Source: JAWKOK01 sp963765875
GTDB lineage: Bacteria; Chloroflexota; Anaerolineae; Caldilineales; Caldilineaceae
Length of the DNA stretch: 64,000 nucleotides
Direction of reading: 5' to 3'
Assembly: GCA_963765875.1 (NCBI GenBank)
Contig: CAVXYK010000017.1
Coordinates: 62,001-126,000 of the forward strand
A program made the translations under genes and the position numbers. Under the pieces are notes generated by a model that saw only the letters and a program-made list of their open reading frames with translations, made no database searches and had not been told where the DNA came from. This document shows, in pieces, positions 47,192 through 57,975 of the stretch; positions within the stretch are counted from its first letter, which is position 1; each line of letters starts with the position of its first letter.

Positions 47192-50027
47192 ATGTCCACC
47201 ATCAAGAATCTTCGTTGTGAATATCGCACCAACCCACTGGGCATCGATGTACTCAATCCGCGGTTCAGTTGGCAGATATCGAGCGATCGGTCCGGCGCTC
47301 GCCAAGTTGCCTATCGCGTGTTGGCCGCAGGCTCTCCAGCGGGCCTGACCGGCGGCTCTGCCGTTCTCTGGGACTCGGGCCGTGTTGAATCAGACCAGTC
47401 GATCCACGTTGTCTATGCCGGGAAGCCATTGACTTCTCGCCAACGCGTCTACTGGCAGGTCACGATCTGGGATGAAACCGGCAGTTCTGTCACCAGCGAA
47501 CCCGCCTGGTTCGAAATGGGCCTGTTGCAGCCGGACGATTGGCAGGCCCAATGGATCGGGCCAAAGCTGATGGGCGGCGCTCATTCCAACGTACCAGCGC
47601 CCTACATGCGCAAGCCTTTCTCGCTGCCGGGCGGTGTCCAATCAGCACGCCTTTACGTCACAGCCCTGGGCCTCTACGAATGCTCGATCAACGGTCAGGC
47701 CGTCGGCGAAGATGTCTTTGCCCCAGGCTGGACCGACTACGCCAAGCGTATCCAGTACCAGGTCTACGACATCACTGATCTGCTGGCCGCCGGCGAGAAC
47801 GTGCTCGGCGCCGTGCTCGGCGACGGCTGGGCTGCAGGCCACGTGGGCATGGGCGAGCGACAAAACTACGTGCGCCAGCCACAGCTTCTGGCCCAGTTGG
47901 AGATCACATTGGCCGATGGGAACACCGTGATCGTCTCGTCCGATGAGAGCTGGACCCATCAGTATCGGTCCGCTGCTGGAGAACGACATGCTCATGGGCG
48001 AGGCATATGATGCGCGTCTGGAGATGACGGGATGGGACAAGGCCCAGTTTGACGAAAGCGGCTGGCTCGCCGTTGAGTCTTTGAGCACCCGGATACAAAA
48101 CTGGTCGCCACCAACGGCCCAGCCGTCCGCCGCATCGAAGAACTATCGCCGGTCGAGCAGCCAACCCTCACCGGCACTTTACTCTCACGGCAGGCCGTCT
48201 TTGACCTTGGCCAGAACATGGTCGGTCGCGTTCGCTTCAAAGGCAGTGCGCCCGCCGGCACGACGATCACGCTGCGCTTTGCCGAGGTGCTCGACGAAGA
48301 GGGCAAGTTCTACACCGCGAACCTGCGCACGGCCCGCGCCACCGACTACTACACATTCAAGGGCGAGGGCGAGGAGATCTGGGAGCCCAAGTTCACCTTC
48401 CACGGATTCCGCTATGTCGAACTGTCGGGCTATCCCGGCGAGTTGGAAGACGACACCATCACCGGAATCGTGTTGCATTCAGAGATGGCGCAGACCGGCC
48501 AGTTCAGCGCATCGGAGCCGATCCTCAACCAGTTGCAGAGCAACATTCTCTGGGGCCAGAAGGGCAACTTCGTCGACGTGCCCACCGACTGTCCACAGCG
48601 CGACGAGCGCCTGGGCTGGACCGGCGACATCCAGGTCTTTGCCCGCACCGCTGCCTTCAACATGGACGTGGCCGGCTTCCTGACCAAGTGGGCCCAGGAT
48701 GTGGCCGACGCCCAGAGCGAGCGCGGTGAAGTGCCCGCGGTCGTGCCCAACGCCATCCCCACGTTGCCCGACGGCGGACCGGCCTGGTCGGATGCCGCCA
48801 TCATCTGCCCATGGACGCTCTATCTCTGCTACGGCGACGTCCGTATTCTCGAAGACCAACTACAGCACCATGACGCGCTTTGTGGACTACCTGCTCGACA
48901 CCAGCCCCGGCTTCATCCGCTGCGCGCCCGACTACGAGGGCTGGCCCGGCTTCGGCGACTGGCTCTCCATCAACGCCGACACGCCGCGTGACCTGATCGG
49001 CACCGCCTTCCTGGCCTACGACGCAGCGCTGATGGCCCAGATCGCCGACGTGTTGGGCAAAGAAGAGGATGCAGCGACCTATCGCCAGCTTTTCGCCGAT
49101 GTGAAAGCAGGCTTTCGAAAATCGCTATCTCAAAGGCAGCGACGTAGTTGCAGGCGAACGAAAGTCGCAGGCACGTCAGATGATGGACTCGGCCGACGCC
49201 GTTTCACGCGGCAACCTGGAGGCGGTCGACTACGGTCCGGTCCGAATCAGACGTCTTCAACACCGATCTCTTCACGCCGAACCAGACGGCCTACGTGCTG
49301 GCGCTGCATTTCGACCTGTTGCCGGAAGACCTGCAACAGCCTGCTGTGGACGAACTGGTCGCCGACATCCAACGCCGCGACATGCACCTCTCCACCGGCT
49401 TCGTGGGCGCGCCCTATCTGCCCCATGTGCTCAGTCAGAATGGCCGACTCGATGTAGCTTATGCACTGCTCAATCAGACAAGCTGGCCCTCTTGGCTCTA
49501 CTCGGTGACCCAGGGCGCCACCACCATCTGGGAGCGCTGGGACGGCTGGACCGAGGAGAACGGCTTCCAGTCCACGGAGATGAACTCGTTCAACCACTAT
49601 GCCTACGGTTCCATCGGGGCCTGGCTCTACAACACGGTCGCCGGCATCGAGATCGACCCGGCGCAACCGGCCTACAAGCACGCCATCCTGCGGCCCCAGC
49701 CCGGCGGCGGCCTGACCAGCGCCAGCGGCGCCATCGACACGCCTTACGGCGAATTGCGCTCCGAGTGGACGCTGGAAGACGGCACATTCGACGTGGACGG
49801 TGGTCGTGCCGCCCAACACGTCAGCCACGGCGACGTTGCCGGTGGCAGAGGGCAGTGCGGTGACAGTGAATGGGGAGTCGGCTGAAGGGTTGACGCATGA
49901 ACTGAGTGGCCGGGCGGTATGTGTTGAGCGCGGCTGTCTAGCGATAGGGAGCAAGGAACGAAGATCGAAGATCAGGGCCTTGGAACCGGTTCTTTCAGAC
50001 CCAAAAACATGGTTGATCGATCTTTGA
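47192..50027 (+). pseudogene. Alpha-L-rhamnosidase (GH78), at least six frameshifts
   Basis: Read through its frame changes this is a near full-length GH78 enzyme (~890 residues) that removes terminal rhamnose. N-terminal: RCEYRTNPLGIDVLNPRFSW, VYWQVTIWDE, VAPGWTDYAKRIQYQVYDI. Catalytic part: DVPTDCPQRDERLGWTGDIQ (general acid region), SERGEVPAVVPNAIPTLP, ATTIWERWDGWTEENGF. Frame changes fall at ~47962, ~48098, ~48857, ~49115, ~49240 and ~49795; most fit one extra base, the second fits a missing C. GAGG precedes ATG 47192. The exact end is unclear; the last coherent text is VVPPNTSATATLPVAEGSAV. Broken as sequenced. Confidence 0.85.
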
Positions 50028-50057
50028 CCTTCGTTCTTCCGGAAGTCTCTGAGTCCC

Positions 50058-50124
50058 AAAGTCCCCGGCACCGACCGGTCAGGTTTCCGCTTATGTTGGG
50101 GCTTGTGGTCGGTGCCGGGGACTT
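50058..50124. repeat. REP-like hairpin (AAGTCCCCGGCAC family), copy 4
   Basis: Arms AAAGTCCCCGGCACCGACC and its complement (ending TGCCGGGGACTT) flank ~30 bases; it sits between the rhamnosidase relic and the BrnA gene. Confidence 0.85.
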
Positions 50125-50227
50125 GCGCGCGATATCCCGTTCTGCCGGCGTGGCGCCTATTCACGAAACCGGATTCTTCTCCACAAACGACGTCGGTAAC
50201 CGATTCTTGAACTTCGTTCTTTCGAAA

Positions 50228-50626
50228 CTACGCCCCATCGTCCCCGGCATCATAGTCAACACGATGCTCGCGCACGATAGTTAGCAGTTCCTCACCCGTC
50301 AGACCAGCCTCGACGCGCGCCCTTTCAATGGCCTGCGAAGCATCAGACTGTGCTGAAGTTGTCGTTTCGGCTAGACGGCCCGTGACATATTTGTGCAGGA
50401 TACTGGCTATCAACGTCTGGTAGGGCAGCCCTTCCTCCAGCGCCCGGACCTGAAGTTTGGTCAGATCACGCTCCGAAATTCGGATATTTACGCGCTTATC
50501 TTTACGAAAAGTCGTCTTGGCCGCAGCCAACAGACGCTTTGCCTGTTCGTCGTAGTCAGCAACACGCTGCCACTCTCCACGCTCGACTGATTCCAGGAGT
50601 TCCTTCTCTTCTCGCGTTAGCTTCAT
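50228..50626 (-). CDS. BrnA/CopG-type antitoxin
   Basis: 132 residues. The central segment FRKDKRVNIRISERDLTKLQ, VRALEEGLPYQTLIASILHK is the ribbon-helix-helix DNA-binding pattern seen in BrnA-type antitoxins. The N-terminal ~45 residues are charged helix and would meet the toxin. The last ~40 residues (SQAIERARVEAGLTGEELLT) are an extra tail not typical of BrnA. It follows the toxin gene by 21 bases; toxin-first order is the usual one for BrnT/BrnA. Autoregulation is expected. Confidence 0.75.
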   Translation of the reverse strand: MKLTREEKELLESVERGEWQRVADYDEQAKRLLAAAKTTFRKDKRVNIRISERDLTKLQVRALEEGLPYQTLIASILHKYVTGRLAETTTSAQSDASQAIERARVEAGLTGEELLTIVREHRVDYDAGDDGA

Positions 50627-50647
50627 CTTAAACCTCGCTCAGAACGA

Positions 50648-50929
50648 TTACTCAGGACGATTGCCCAGATATCGTTTGGTCATCTTTCGACTGGGGACAA
50701 TCGTCTTCAAATAGAAAACATCGTCATCTTCAACATATGGCACAAAGTAAACATAGTCCTCGATGGCGACGATCAGAATCTTCTGTCCCGGATAGCGCCT
50801 CTGGTTTGGATGCTCGATATTGTCCAGCAGACCGCCATGCATCAGCCGATGGATGACATCGGGAAAAGTGACGCCTCTTTCTTGCCGCAGCCATTCGTTC
50901 TTTTCATCATTCCAGTCGAAGAACACCAT
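50648..50929 (-). CDS. BrnT-family toxin
   Basis: 93 residues. The BrnT pattern is visible: FFDWNDEKNEWLRQERGVTF, PDVIHRLMHGG, RRYPGQKILIVAIEDYVYFV, YLKTIVPSRKMTKRYLG. BrnT is a RelE-fold ribonuclease that stops translation. ATG 50929 is used; GTG 50935 is a possible earlier start. This is the third toxin-antitoxin module in the window. It is divergent from selD with a ~170-base gap. Confidence 0.78.
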   Translation of the reverse strand: MVFFDWNDEKNEWLRQERGVTFPDVIHRLMHGGLLDNIEHPNQRRYPGQKILIVAIEDYVYFVPYVEDDDVFYLKTIVPSRKMTKRYLGNRPE

Positions 50930-51084
50930 ACGCACAATTATGGCACAACGTGTGCCTTATGGCAACAGATTGAGCACCATCGGATCTATCCCAGCCCCCG
51001 CCCCTCAATCCCACACTCCCGTCGTCAATCGATCTTCGCCCTCCGGCCAATGCAATCCCAATCACCGATCCCCATCCCCCTTCT

Positions 51085-51092
51085 GCTATACT
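51085..51092 (+). promoter_or_regulatory. Possible extended -10 element of selD
   Basis: TGCTATACT at 51084-51092 fits an extended -10 box; the start site expected seven bases later falls at or beside the selD ATG (51100). With no ribosome binding site seen, the mRNA may be leaderless. Weak, position-based call. Confidence 0.4.
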
Positions 51093-51099
51093 TGCCTCC

Positions 51100-52212
51100 A
51101 TGTCTACCAATCCTAAACCGCTGACCGCGATGGTGGAGTGCGCCGGTTGAGCATCTAAGCTCCCGCCGGGGACTCTGTCGCAGGTCGTGCGACACCTAGC
51201 CGGGTTCTTCCCGGAAAGTGAATACCCGAACGTGCTGGTCGGCCTGGGCGAGCCGGATGACGCGGCCGTCTATCGGCTGGACGATGAGCGCGCCCTGATC
51301 AAGACCACCGACTTCTTCACGCCCATCGTCGACGATCCGTGGACCTACGGCGCGATCGCCGCGGCCAATTCCATGAGCGATGTCTATGCCATGGGCGGCG
51401 AGGTGATCGTCTGCCTCAACATCGCCGGTTTTCCGGTCGATCTGGACCCGGAGCGGGTGGCCCAGGTCTTCGCAGGCGGTGCGGCCAAGGTACGCGAGGC
51501 CGGCGCAGCGATTGCCGGCGGCCACACCGTCACGAATGAAGAACCGTTCTACGGCCTCAGCGTCACCGGACTCATCCACCCCGAGCGGGTGATGACCAAG
51601 GGTGGCGCCCGGCCAGGCGATCAACTCTTCCTGACCAAACCACTTGGCACCGGTATCATCACCACCGCTGCCAAGCTGACCGGCGAAGGCGAAAGCGGCG
51701 CGCACCGGCTGCTGCGCCGTTCGCAACGCAAACTCGATTTGGATGTGCGCCATCTGGACGCGGCAATCCAGTCCATGCTGCTGCTCAACCGCGCGGCATC
51801 GAAAGCGGCCCAGGCGGCCGGCGTGCGCGCAGCCACTGACATCACTGGCTTCGGCCTGCTGGGCCATGGCAGCGAGATGGCCGAGGCCAGTCACCGCAAC
51901 GCCGGGGCCGGACTGCGCATCCGCGCGGCGGATGTGCCCACGCTACCTGGCGTCTGGGAATACATCGACGCCGGCTACCTGACACGTGGCAGTGACGTCA
52001 ACCCGGCCACCTATGCCGAGCACGTACGATTTGCCGACAGTGTCAGTGCTGCGCAACGAACGTTGTTGTGGGAGGTAGAGACGAGCGGCGGGCTGCTTGT
52101 CTGTGTGCCGCCGGGCGAGGTCGATACGTTTCAGGCTACATGTGCCGAAGAAGGTCAGGCATGCTGGTCAATCGGTGAGGTTGTCCAGGGTACGGGCATT
52201 GAGGTTGTTTAG
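51100..52212 (+). CDS. selD: Selenide, water dikinase with UGA-encoded selenocysteine
   Basis: 370 residues, full length only if the TGA at 51148-51150 is read as selenocysteine (residue 17). SelD makes selenophosphate from selenide and ATP for Sec-tRNA and 2-selenouridine. From ATG 51100: LTAMVECAGUASKLPPGTLS, where U stands at the catalytic Cys/Sec position and is followed by the essential Lys (K20). Then VLVGLGEPDDAAVYRL, IKTTDFFTPIVDDPWTYG, AANSMSDVYAMGG, AIAGGHTVTNEEPFYGLSVT, ATDITGFGLLGHGSEMA are canonical SelD. A hairpin fitting the bacterial SECIS model follows at 51177-51193. A frame starting after the TGA would lack the catalytic residues. It is 220 bases from a second UGA-containing gene. 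Confidence 0.93.
51177..51193 (+). promoter_or_regulatory. Candidate bacterial SECIS element in selD mRNA
   Basis: Perfect 6-bp stem GTCGCA/TGCGAC with apical loop GGTCG. The loop starts 32 bases after the UGA and with GG, as the published bacterial SECIS model requires (UGA-to-loop distance 16-37, G within first two loop bases). SelB would bind here. Confidence 0.75.
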
Positions 52213-52231
52213 ATATTGCGAATCCGCGTAG

Positions 52232-52414
52232 GGACAGGTCTCAGACCTGTCCGATCCCACCGAATCCCCATACGATGTCAGATTCACAACGTTTGGCCGT
52301 AGACAAAACGAAGGACAGGTCTGAGACCTGTCCAATCCCACCGAATCCCCATACGATGTCAAATTCGCGACGTTTAGCCGTAGACAGAACGAAGGATAGG
52401 TCTGAGACCTGTCC
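52232..52414. repeat. Three 21-bp palindromes at an exact 81-bp period
   Basis: Palindromes of the form GGACAGGTCT-g-AGACCTGTCC start at 52232, 52313 and 52394. The 60-base spacers between them (CCCACCGAATCCCCATACGA...) are ~90% identical. Outer edges GTAGGGACAGG and CCTGTCCCTACG make the whole block an inverted repeat. Confidence 0.9.
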
Positions 52415-52433
52415 CTACGCTCATGCCGCCTTG

Positions 52434-53513
52434 TCACCCCTCATAGATCAGTGTGTCGGGATGCCAGTCCTTCCAACCGAACCAGAACGATGACGTGCTG
52501 GGAATACGCTCCAGTTCCTGCCCGTCCAACGGCCCGTCAATGGCACGACCGGTGAGCAGGTACCACGTCGAACCGGTCTCCTCATCCATGAGTTCGAACG
52601 GTTCATTCGTGCGTTGAAACGTCAGAGTCTGGCCGTCCAGCGTGCGGTCGAAGATCAGGCCGGCTTTGGTGTCCGGTTGGAAGGCCACCAGCAGCGATCG
52701 ACCTTCGATTTCATCGTTGACGATGACGCGATCTGTAAGCAGACTATGCGGATATGCGATCGGCGTCTCGTCGAGCACTGCTCCAATGACAAGTTCCTTG
52801 GCGGGCAATCGGTCATCGCTACGCGTCTCGTCGATGACGCCAGTCTGGGGTGATCGGTAGTAGCTGCTATAGCTATCATAGATGCCGTTGCCGTCTGTCA
52901 CCAGCGCTAACGTATCAGGATGCAGTCGCCTCCACTCGCTCCAGGTGGTTTGCAGCACGGGCAGTGCAGTCAATTGAGCACCCTGGAGCGGGCCCTCGAC
53001 AGCCTCGCCCAGTATTTGGCTCCAATAGGTGTCGGTTTCACGGTCGAACATGACCAACACATTCATGATCAGCTTGCCGCTGACACCAAAAGTCAATGTT
53101 CGCTCTTCGTCCTCGTGCTCCACTGTGCGGGCATACACGATGCCCGTGTAGCAAAGTGGTCACCAAGTGACGGCGATAGGTACGCCGCCGACCTCGTCAT
53201 TGACAATCTCGTGGCCGCTCAGAAAGGGGATCGAATAGGCCCGGGTGTCACCATCGATCTCAACACCCATCACCAGTTCATCGACATGGTAGAGCGCATC
53301 CGCTTCGTCCCCCTGAACGAATTGGGGATTGTCGATAGCGGGAATCGCATCAGGCGGCAGCAGCGACACGATATTGTATGTCTCTTCGCCGGTCTCCGCG
53401 TTCACAATCACCTCTGCTTCAGTACCAAAACTCGAAAACATACGACCGAAAAATACAATTGCGACCGCCGCAACTGCGATCCAGGCCGCTCGCGAAAGCC
53501 AGATTCTTAACAT
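52434..53513 (-). CDS. DUF3179 membrane-anchored protein with in-frame UGA (candidate selenoprotein)
   Basis: 359 residues if the TGA at 53160-53162 is read through as selenocysteine (residue 118). N-terminal membrane helix: RAAWIAVAAVAIVFFGRMF. Then GDTRAYSIPFLSGHEIVNDE, VGGVPIAVTW-U-PLCYTGIVYARTV, LTFGVSGKLIMNVLVMFDRE, SQILGEAVEGPLQGAQL, TWSEWRRLHPDTLAL: the DUF3179 pattern on both sides of the TGA. In the family this spot is a Cys (CPLC), so UGA replaces exactly the first Cys. The same frame continues without shift. A SECIS-like hairpin lies 20 bases after it. GAGG before ATG 53513 supports the start. Function of DUF3179 is unknown; the CxxC suggests redox or metal chemistry. The natural stop is also TGA. 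Confidence 0.85.
53120..53159 (-). promoter_or_regulatory. Candidate bacterial SECIS element in the DUF3179 mRNA
   Basis: Read on the minus strand after the TGA: outer stem CCACT/AGTGG, then a perfect inner stem GGGCAT/ATGCCC with loop CGTGT. The loop starts 20 bases after the UGA and has G at its second position, in agreement with the bacterial SECIS model. The hairpin lies inside coding sequence, as expected for bacteria. Confidence 0.7.
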
Positions 53514-53737
53514 TTGATTCCTCCATGAGTGAACGGGGGCATCGCGTAGCTTCTCTCTATGACAGAAGTCTACACTCAACGAGATGGTTGTGAAGTAGCC
53601 GGCCCTACGCAACGATTTTGAGGCGGACCGTAGAGTGCGCATCCAGTCGCCGGCTGCACTCAACGGACGACGTCTGACGTTACCACATGTTGCCGATGCC
53701 TGGCAGGTCGAGGCTGAGCAGGTCTCCGGACCGTCGC
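53514..53737 (+). other. Gap with a possible small-gene relic (53600-53737)
   Basis: A plus-strand frame reads LRNDFEADRRVRIQSPAALN, GRRLTLPHVADAWQVEAEQV, SGPSQKK, which has coding character but a stop just upstream (TAG near 53596) and no clear start. If the MITE is removed it ends in KK-TAG at the insertion point. Unknown product, possibly a relic or the frame-shifted end of a small gene. Low certainty. Confidence 0.3.
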
Positions 53738-53746
53738 AAAAGAAAT

Positions 53747-54041
53747 GGGTGTGTTCAAAACGAGTTGAAAGTACCGCGTAGGGACATGGCATTCCCCGCA
53801 GACCCGTAGTTGACGAATGCCGTTTCAAACCTTGAGACCGGCTCCGCAACTGCGCAACGCTTCTAGGAATGCCTTGTCCGCTTATCAACAAGCGTCGAAG
53901 GTTGCCACGCACGGACAAGGCATTCCTAGGGCCGTTTGAACAACGCGGACGATGCGTGGCAATTTGGAACCGTCTGGTCAGGGGCATGTTTGACAGGGAA
54001 TGCCATGTCCCTACACATCTCAACTCATTTTGAACACACCC
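53747..54041. mobile_element. 295-bp MITE with long terminal inverted repeats and 9-bp target duplication
   Basis: Both ends start GGGTGTGTTCAAAA (one mismatch later) and continue as GAGTTGA...GTAGGGACATGGCATTCC, giving ~48-base terminal inverted repeats. The direct repeat AAAAGAAAT flanks it exactly (53738-53746 and 54042-54050). Inside is another 18-bp inverted repeat, CTAGGAATGCCTTGTCCG (53863-53880 and 53912-53929). There is no transposase frame, so it depends on an element elsewhere. 9-bp duplications are made by several DDE families, including IS4-type. Confidence 0.88.
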
Positions 54042-54064
54042 AAAAGAAATAGCCCAAAAGCAAA

Positions 54065-55246
54065 TCAACCCCAAGCCCCGCGGATCTGCTCGACGATGCG
54101 CGGCAGTCTGTCCAGCACATAGTCGACATCCTCGGGCGTGTTGCTGCGTCCCAGGCTGAGGCGCAGGCCGCCGGCGGCATCAACAGGCGGAACGCCCATG
54201 GCCTCCAGTACGTGGCTGGGCCGTTGAGATGCGCTGGAGCAGGCGCTGCCGCTGCTGGCCGCCACACCGGCGAGGTCCAGGGCTATCAGAATCCCCTCAG
54301 CCTCCACACCCCGAATGATGAAGCTGGTATGATGTGAAAGCCTCTGTCGGCGAGAGCCGGTTAGCTCAGCCCCATCAATCGATTCGAGAATCCCGCCAAT
54401 CAGCCGATCACGAAGAACCGTCAGACGTCCATTCTCTTCTTCTCGCTCGCTCTCAACCAATTCAAGCGCCGTGGCTAACCCCACAATCAGCGGCAGATTT
54501 TCGGTGCCTGCACGCTTACCGCCTTCGTGGCTGCCACCGGTCATGTAGGGCAGGCACGGCATTCCTGAGCGCAGATAGAGAAACCCGACCCCCTTTGGTC
54601 CATAAAATTTGTGTGCACTGGCACTGAGCGCGTCCACATTCAGTTCATCGACATTGAGCGGCAACCGACCGGCCGCCTGCACCGCATCGGTATGAAGCGG
54701 CACGCCCCGCCGGCGGCAGCGTTCGCCAATCTCAGCGACGGGTTCGATGGTTCCCACTTCGTTGTTGGCCAACATCACGCTGACGACAGCCACATCTTCG
54801 CCGTCGCCCAAGGCAACATCAAACGCATCCAAGTCGATTAGCCCTTGTCCATCGACCGGCACTATCGTCAACTCAAAGCCGAAATGATCGTGCAGATCTT
54901 GTGCCGTATAGAGTATCGCCTTGTGCTCAACCGGTGTGGTGATGACGCGGTTGGCCCCAGTAGCCTCACGTCGGGCAAGCGCAAGTCCACGAACGGCTGC
55001 GTTGTCGCTTTCGCTGCCACAACTAGTGAAGATAATCTCGCTCGCTTTGGCCCCGATGAGCCCAGCGACTGTGCGCCTGGCTGAAGCAAGGGCCACGCCG
55101 GCTTTGCGTCCAACGCCATGAATGCTGGATGGATTGCCGTACAGTTCCGAAAAGTAAGGCAGCATCACCTGCATAACCTCCGGTCGCACCGGTGTCGTTG
55201 CCGAATGGTCCATGTAGATTGTTGCGGATCGACTGCTTCTGCTCAT
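54065..55246 (-). CDS. Cysteine desulfurase (NifS/IscS type)
   Basis: 393 residues. PLP enzyme taking sulfur from cysteine (or selenium from selenocysteine) as a persulfide. Seen: YMDHSATTPVRPEVMQVMLP, FTSCGSESDNAAVRGLALA, ANNEVGTIEPVAEIGE, LHTDAVQAAGRLPLNV, PLP lysine in SASAHKFYGPKGVGFLYLR, RAGTENLP, and catalytic Cys in SSGSACSSAS. No scaffold (iscU) is adjacent. Its place beside selD and a UGA gene raises the chance that it serves selenium delivery; this is inference from neighbourhood. The other side is the hppA leader. Confidence 0.92.
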   Translation of the reverse strand: MSRSSRSATIYMDHSATTPVRPEVMQVMLPYFSELYGNPSSIHGVGRKAGVALASARRTVAGLIGAKASEIIFTSCGSESDNAAVRGLALARREATGANRVITTPVEHKAILYTAQDLHDHFGFELTIVPVDGQGLIDLDAFDVALGDGEDVAVVSVMLANNEVGTIEPVAEIGERCRRRGVPLHTDAVQAAGRLPLNVDELNVDALSASAHKFYGPKGVGFLYLRSGMPCLPYMTGGSHEGGKRAGTENLPLIVGLATALELVESEREEENGRLTVLRDRLIGGILESIDGAELTGSRRQRLSHHTSFIIRGVEAEGILIALDLAGVAASSGSACSSASQRPSHVLEAMGVPPVDAAGGLRLSLGRSNTPEDVDYVLDRLPRIVEQIRGAWG

Positions 55247-55267
55247 GAACTTGCTGCTCCTAATCTA

Positions 55268-55342
55268 GGTGAGGGGGTGACAAGGTGAAGGGGTGAACAC
55301 AGAGAAGAAGCTGAACGTGTTCACCATGTCACCCCCTCACCC
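55268..55342. repeat. Palindromic GGTGAGGGGGTGA repeat
   Basis: GGTGAGGGGGTGACAAGGTGAA (55268-55289) pairs with TTCACCATGTCACCCCCTCAC near 55320-55340. It can fold into a long stem upstream of the cysteine desulfurase gene. Confidence 0.75.
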
Positions 55343-55740
55343 AACCCTCCTTTACCCGCTCACAGATCTGTTCCCATACTGTTATTAGAACACTAAGGGT
55401 TGTGCGCGTTGGGAATTTGACTTACATTTCGGTCTCAAATTACAATACGAAAGCAATTCGATTGTGAAAGTTAGCGCAACTTCGACGAAAACGCTAACAT
55501 TCAGTTGCTTATGTCTTCTGTTCCCTAAATATGGACGGTCTTGCAGGTTCAATAGGCGTTATGCCTTCCCTACCAGGTCGGCAACAACAGGTTTTCCGAC
55601 AACATGCAATTGGGCACTATTGGCAATTCATTTGAACAGATATTTCAGTCTCTGTAGGCCGACGGGCCCCGCGGAGGCTTTTTATTGTCTATGAAGATTT
55701 CGCTTACTTTTCACGCACTATTTCGAAAGGGAGGATCATT
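55343..55740 (+). other. Long non-coding leader region of hppA
   Basis: No gene seen. AT-rich first half (likely promoter), then a GC-rich patch GGCCGACGGGCCCCGCGGAG followed by GCTTTTTATT near 55660-55690, which resembles a weak terminator-like hairpin before the hppA ribosome binding site. Possible attenuation, unproven. Confidence 0.3.
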
Positions 55741-57804
<2,064 letters not shown>

Positions 57805-57888
57805 CACCCAAGGAAGCAAGGCTACGTAAGCAAAATGGGCAGAACGGTCGAATGCTTCATTCAGCCCGTTTTGTCTCTAGATCGATTC

Positions 57889-57916
57889 AAACGGGGAACC
57901 AGTTGGTTCCCCGTTT
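57889..57916 (+). terminator. Terminator of hppA
   Basis: 12-bp perfect stem AAACGGGGAACC/GGTTCCCCGTTT with an AGTT loop. Confidence 0.9.
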
Positions 57917-57975
57917 GCTGTGCCTGAAAAACGCTATGTTCCCATCCCCCGACTCCAGTCAGAAAGAGAGCCACT

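Noticed and set aside
46134..50027. TGA read-through as the reason for broken kinase and rhamnosidase genes
   Set aside because: The continuing sequences lie in other frames, so frameshifts and not in-frame UGA codons are responsible.
52232..52414. Palindromes with 60-base spacers as a CRISPR array
   Set aside because: Spacers are nearly identical to each other, whereas CRISPR spacers differ. No cas genes are near.
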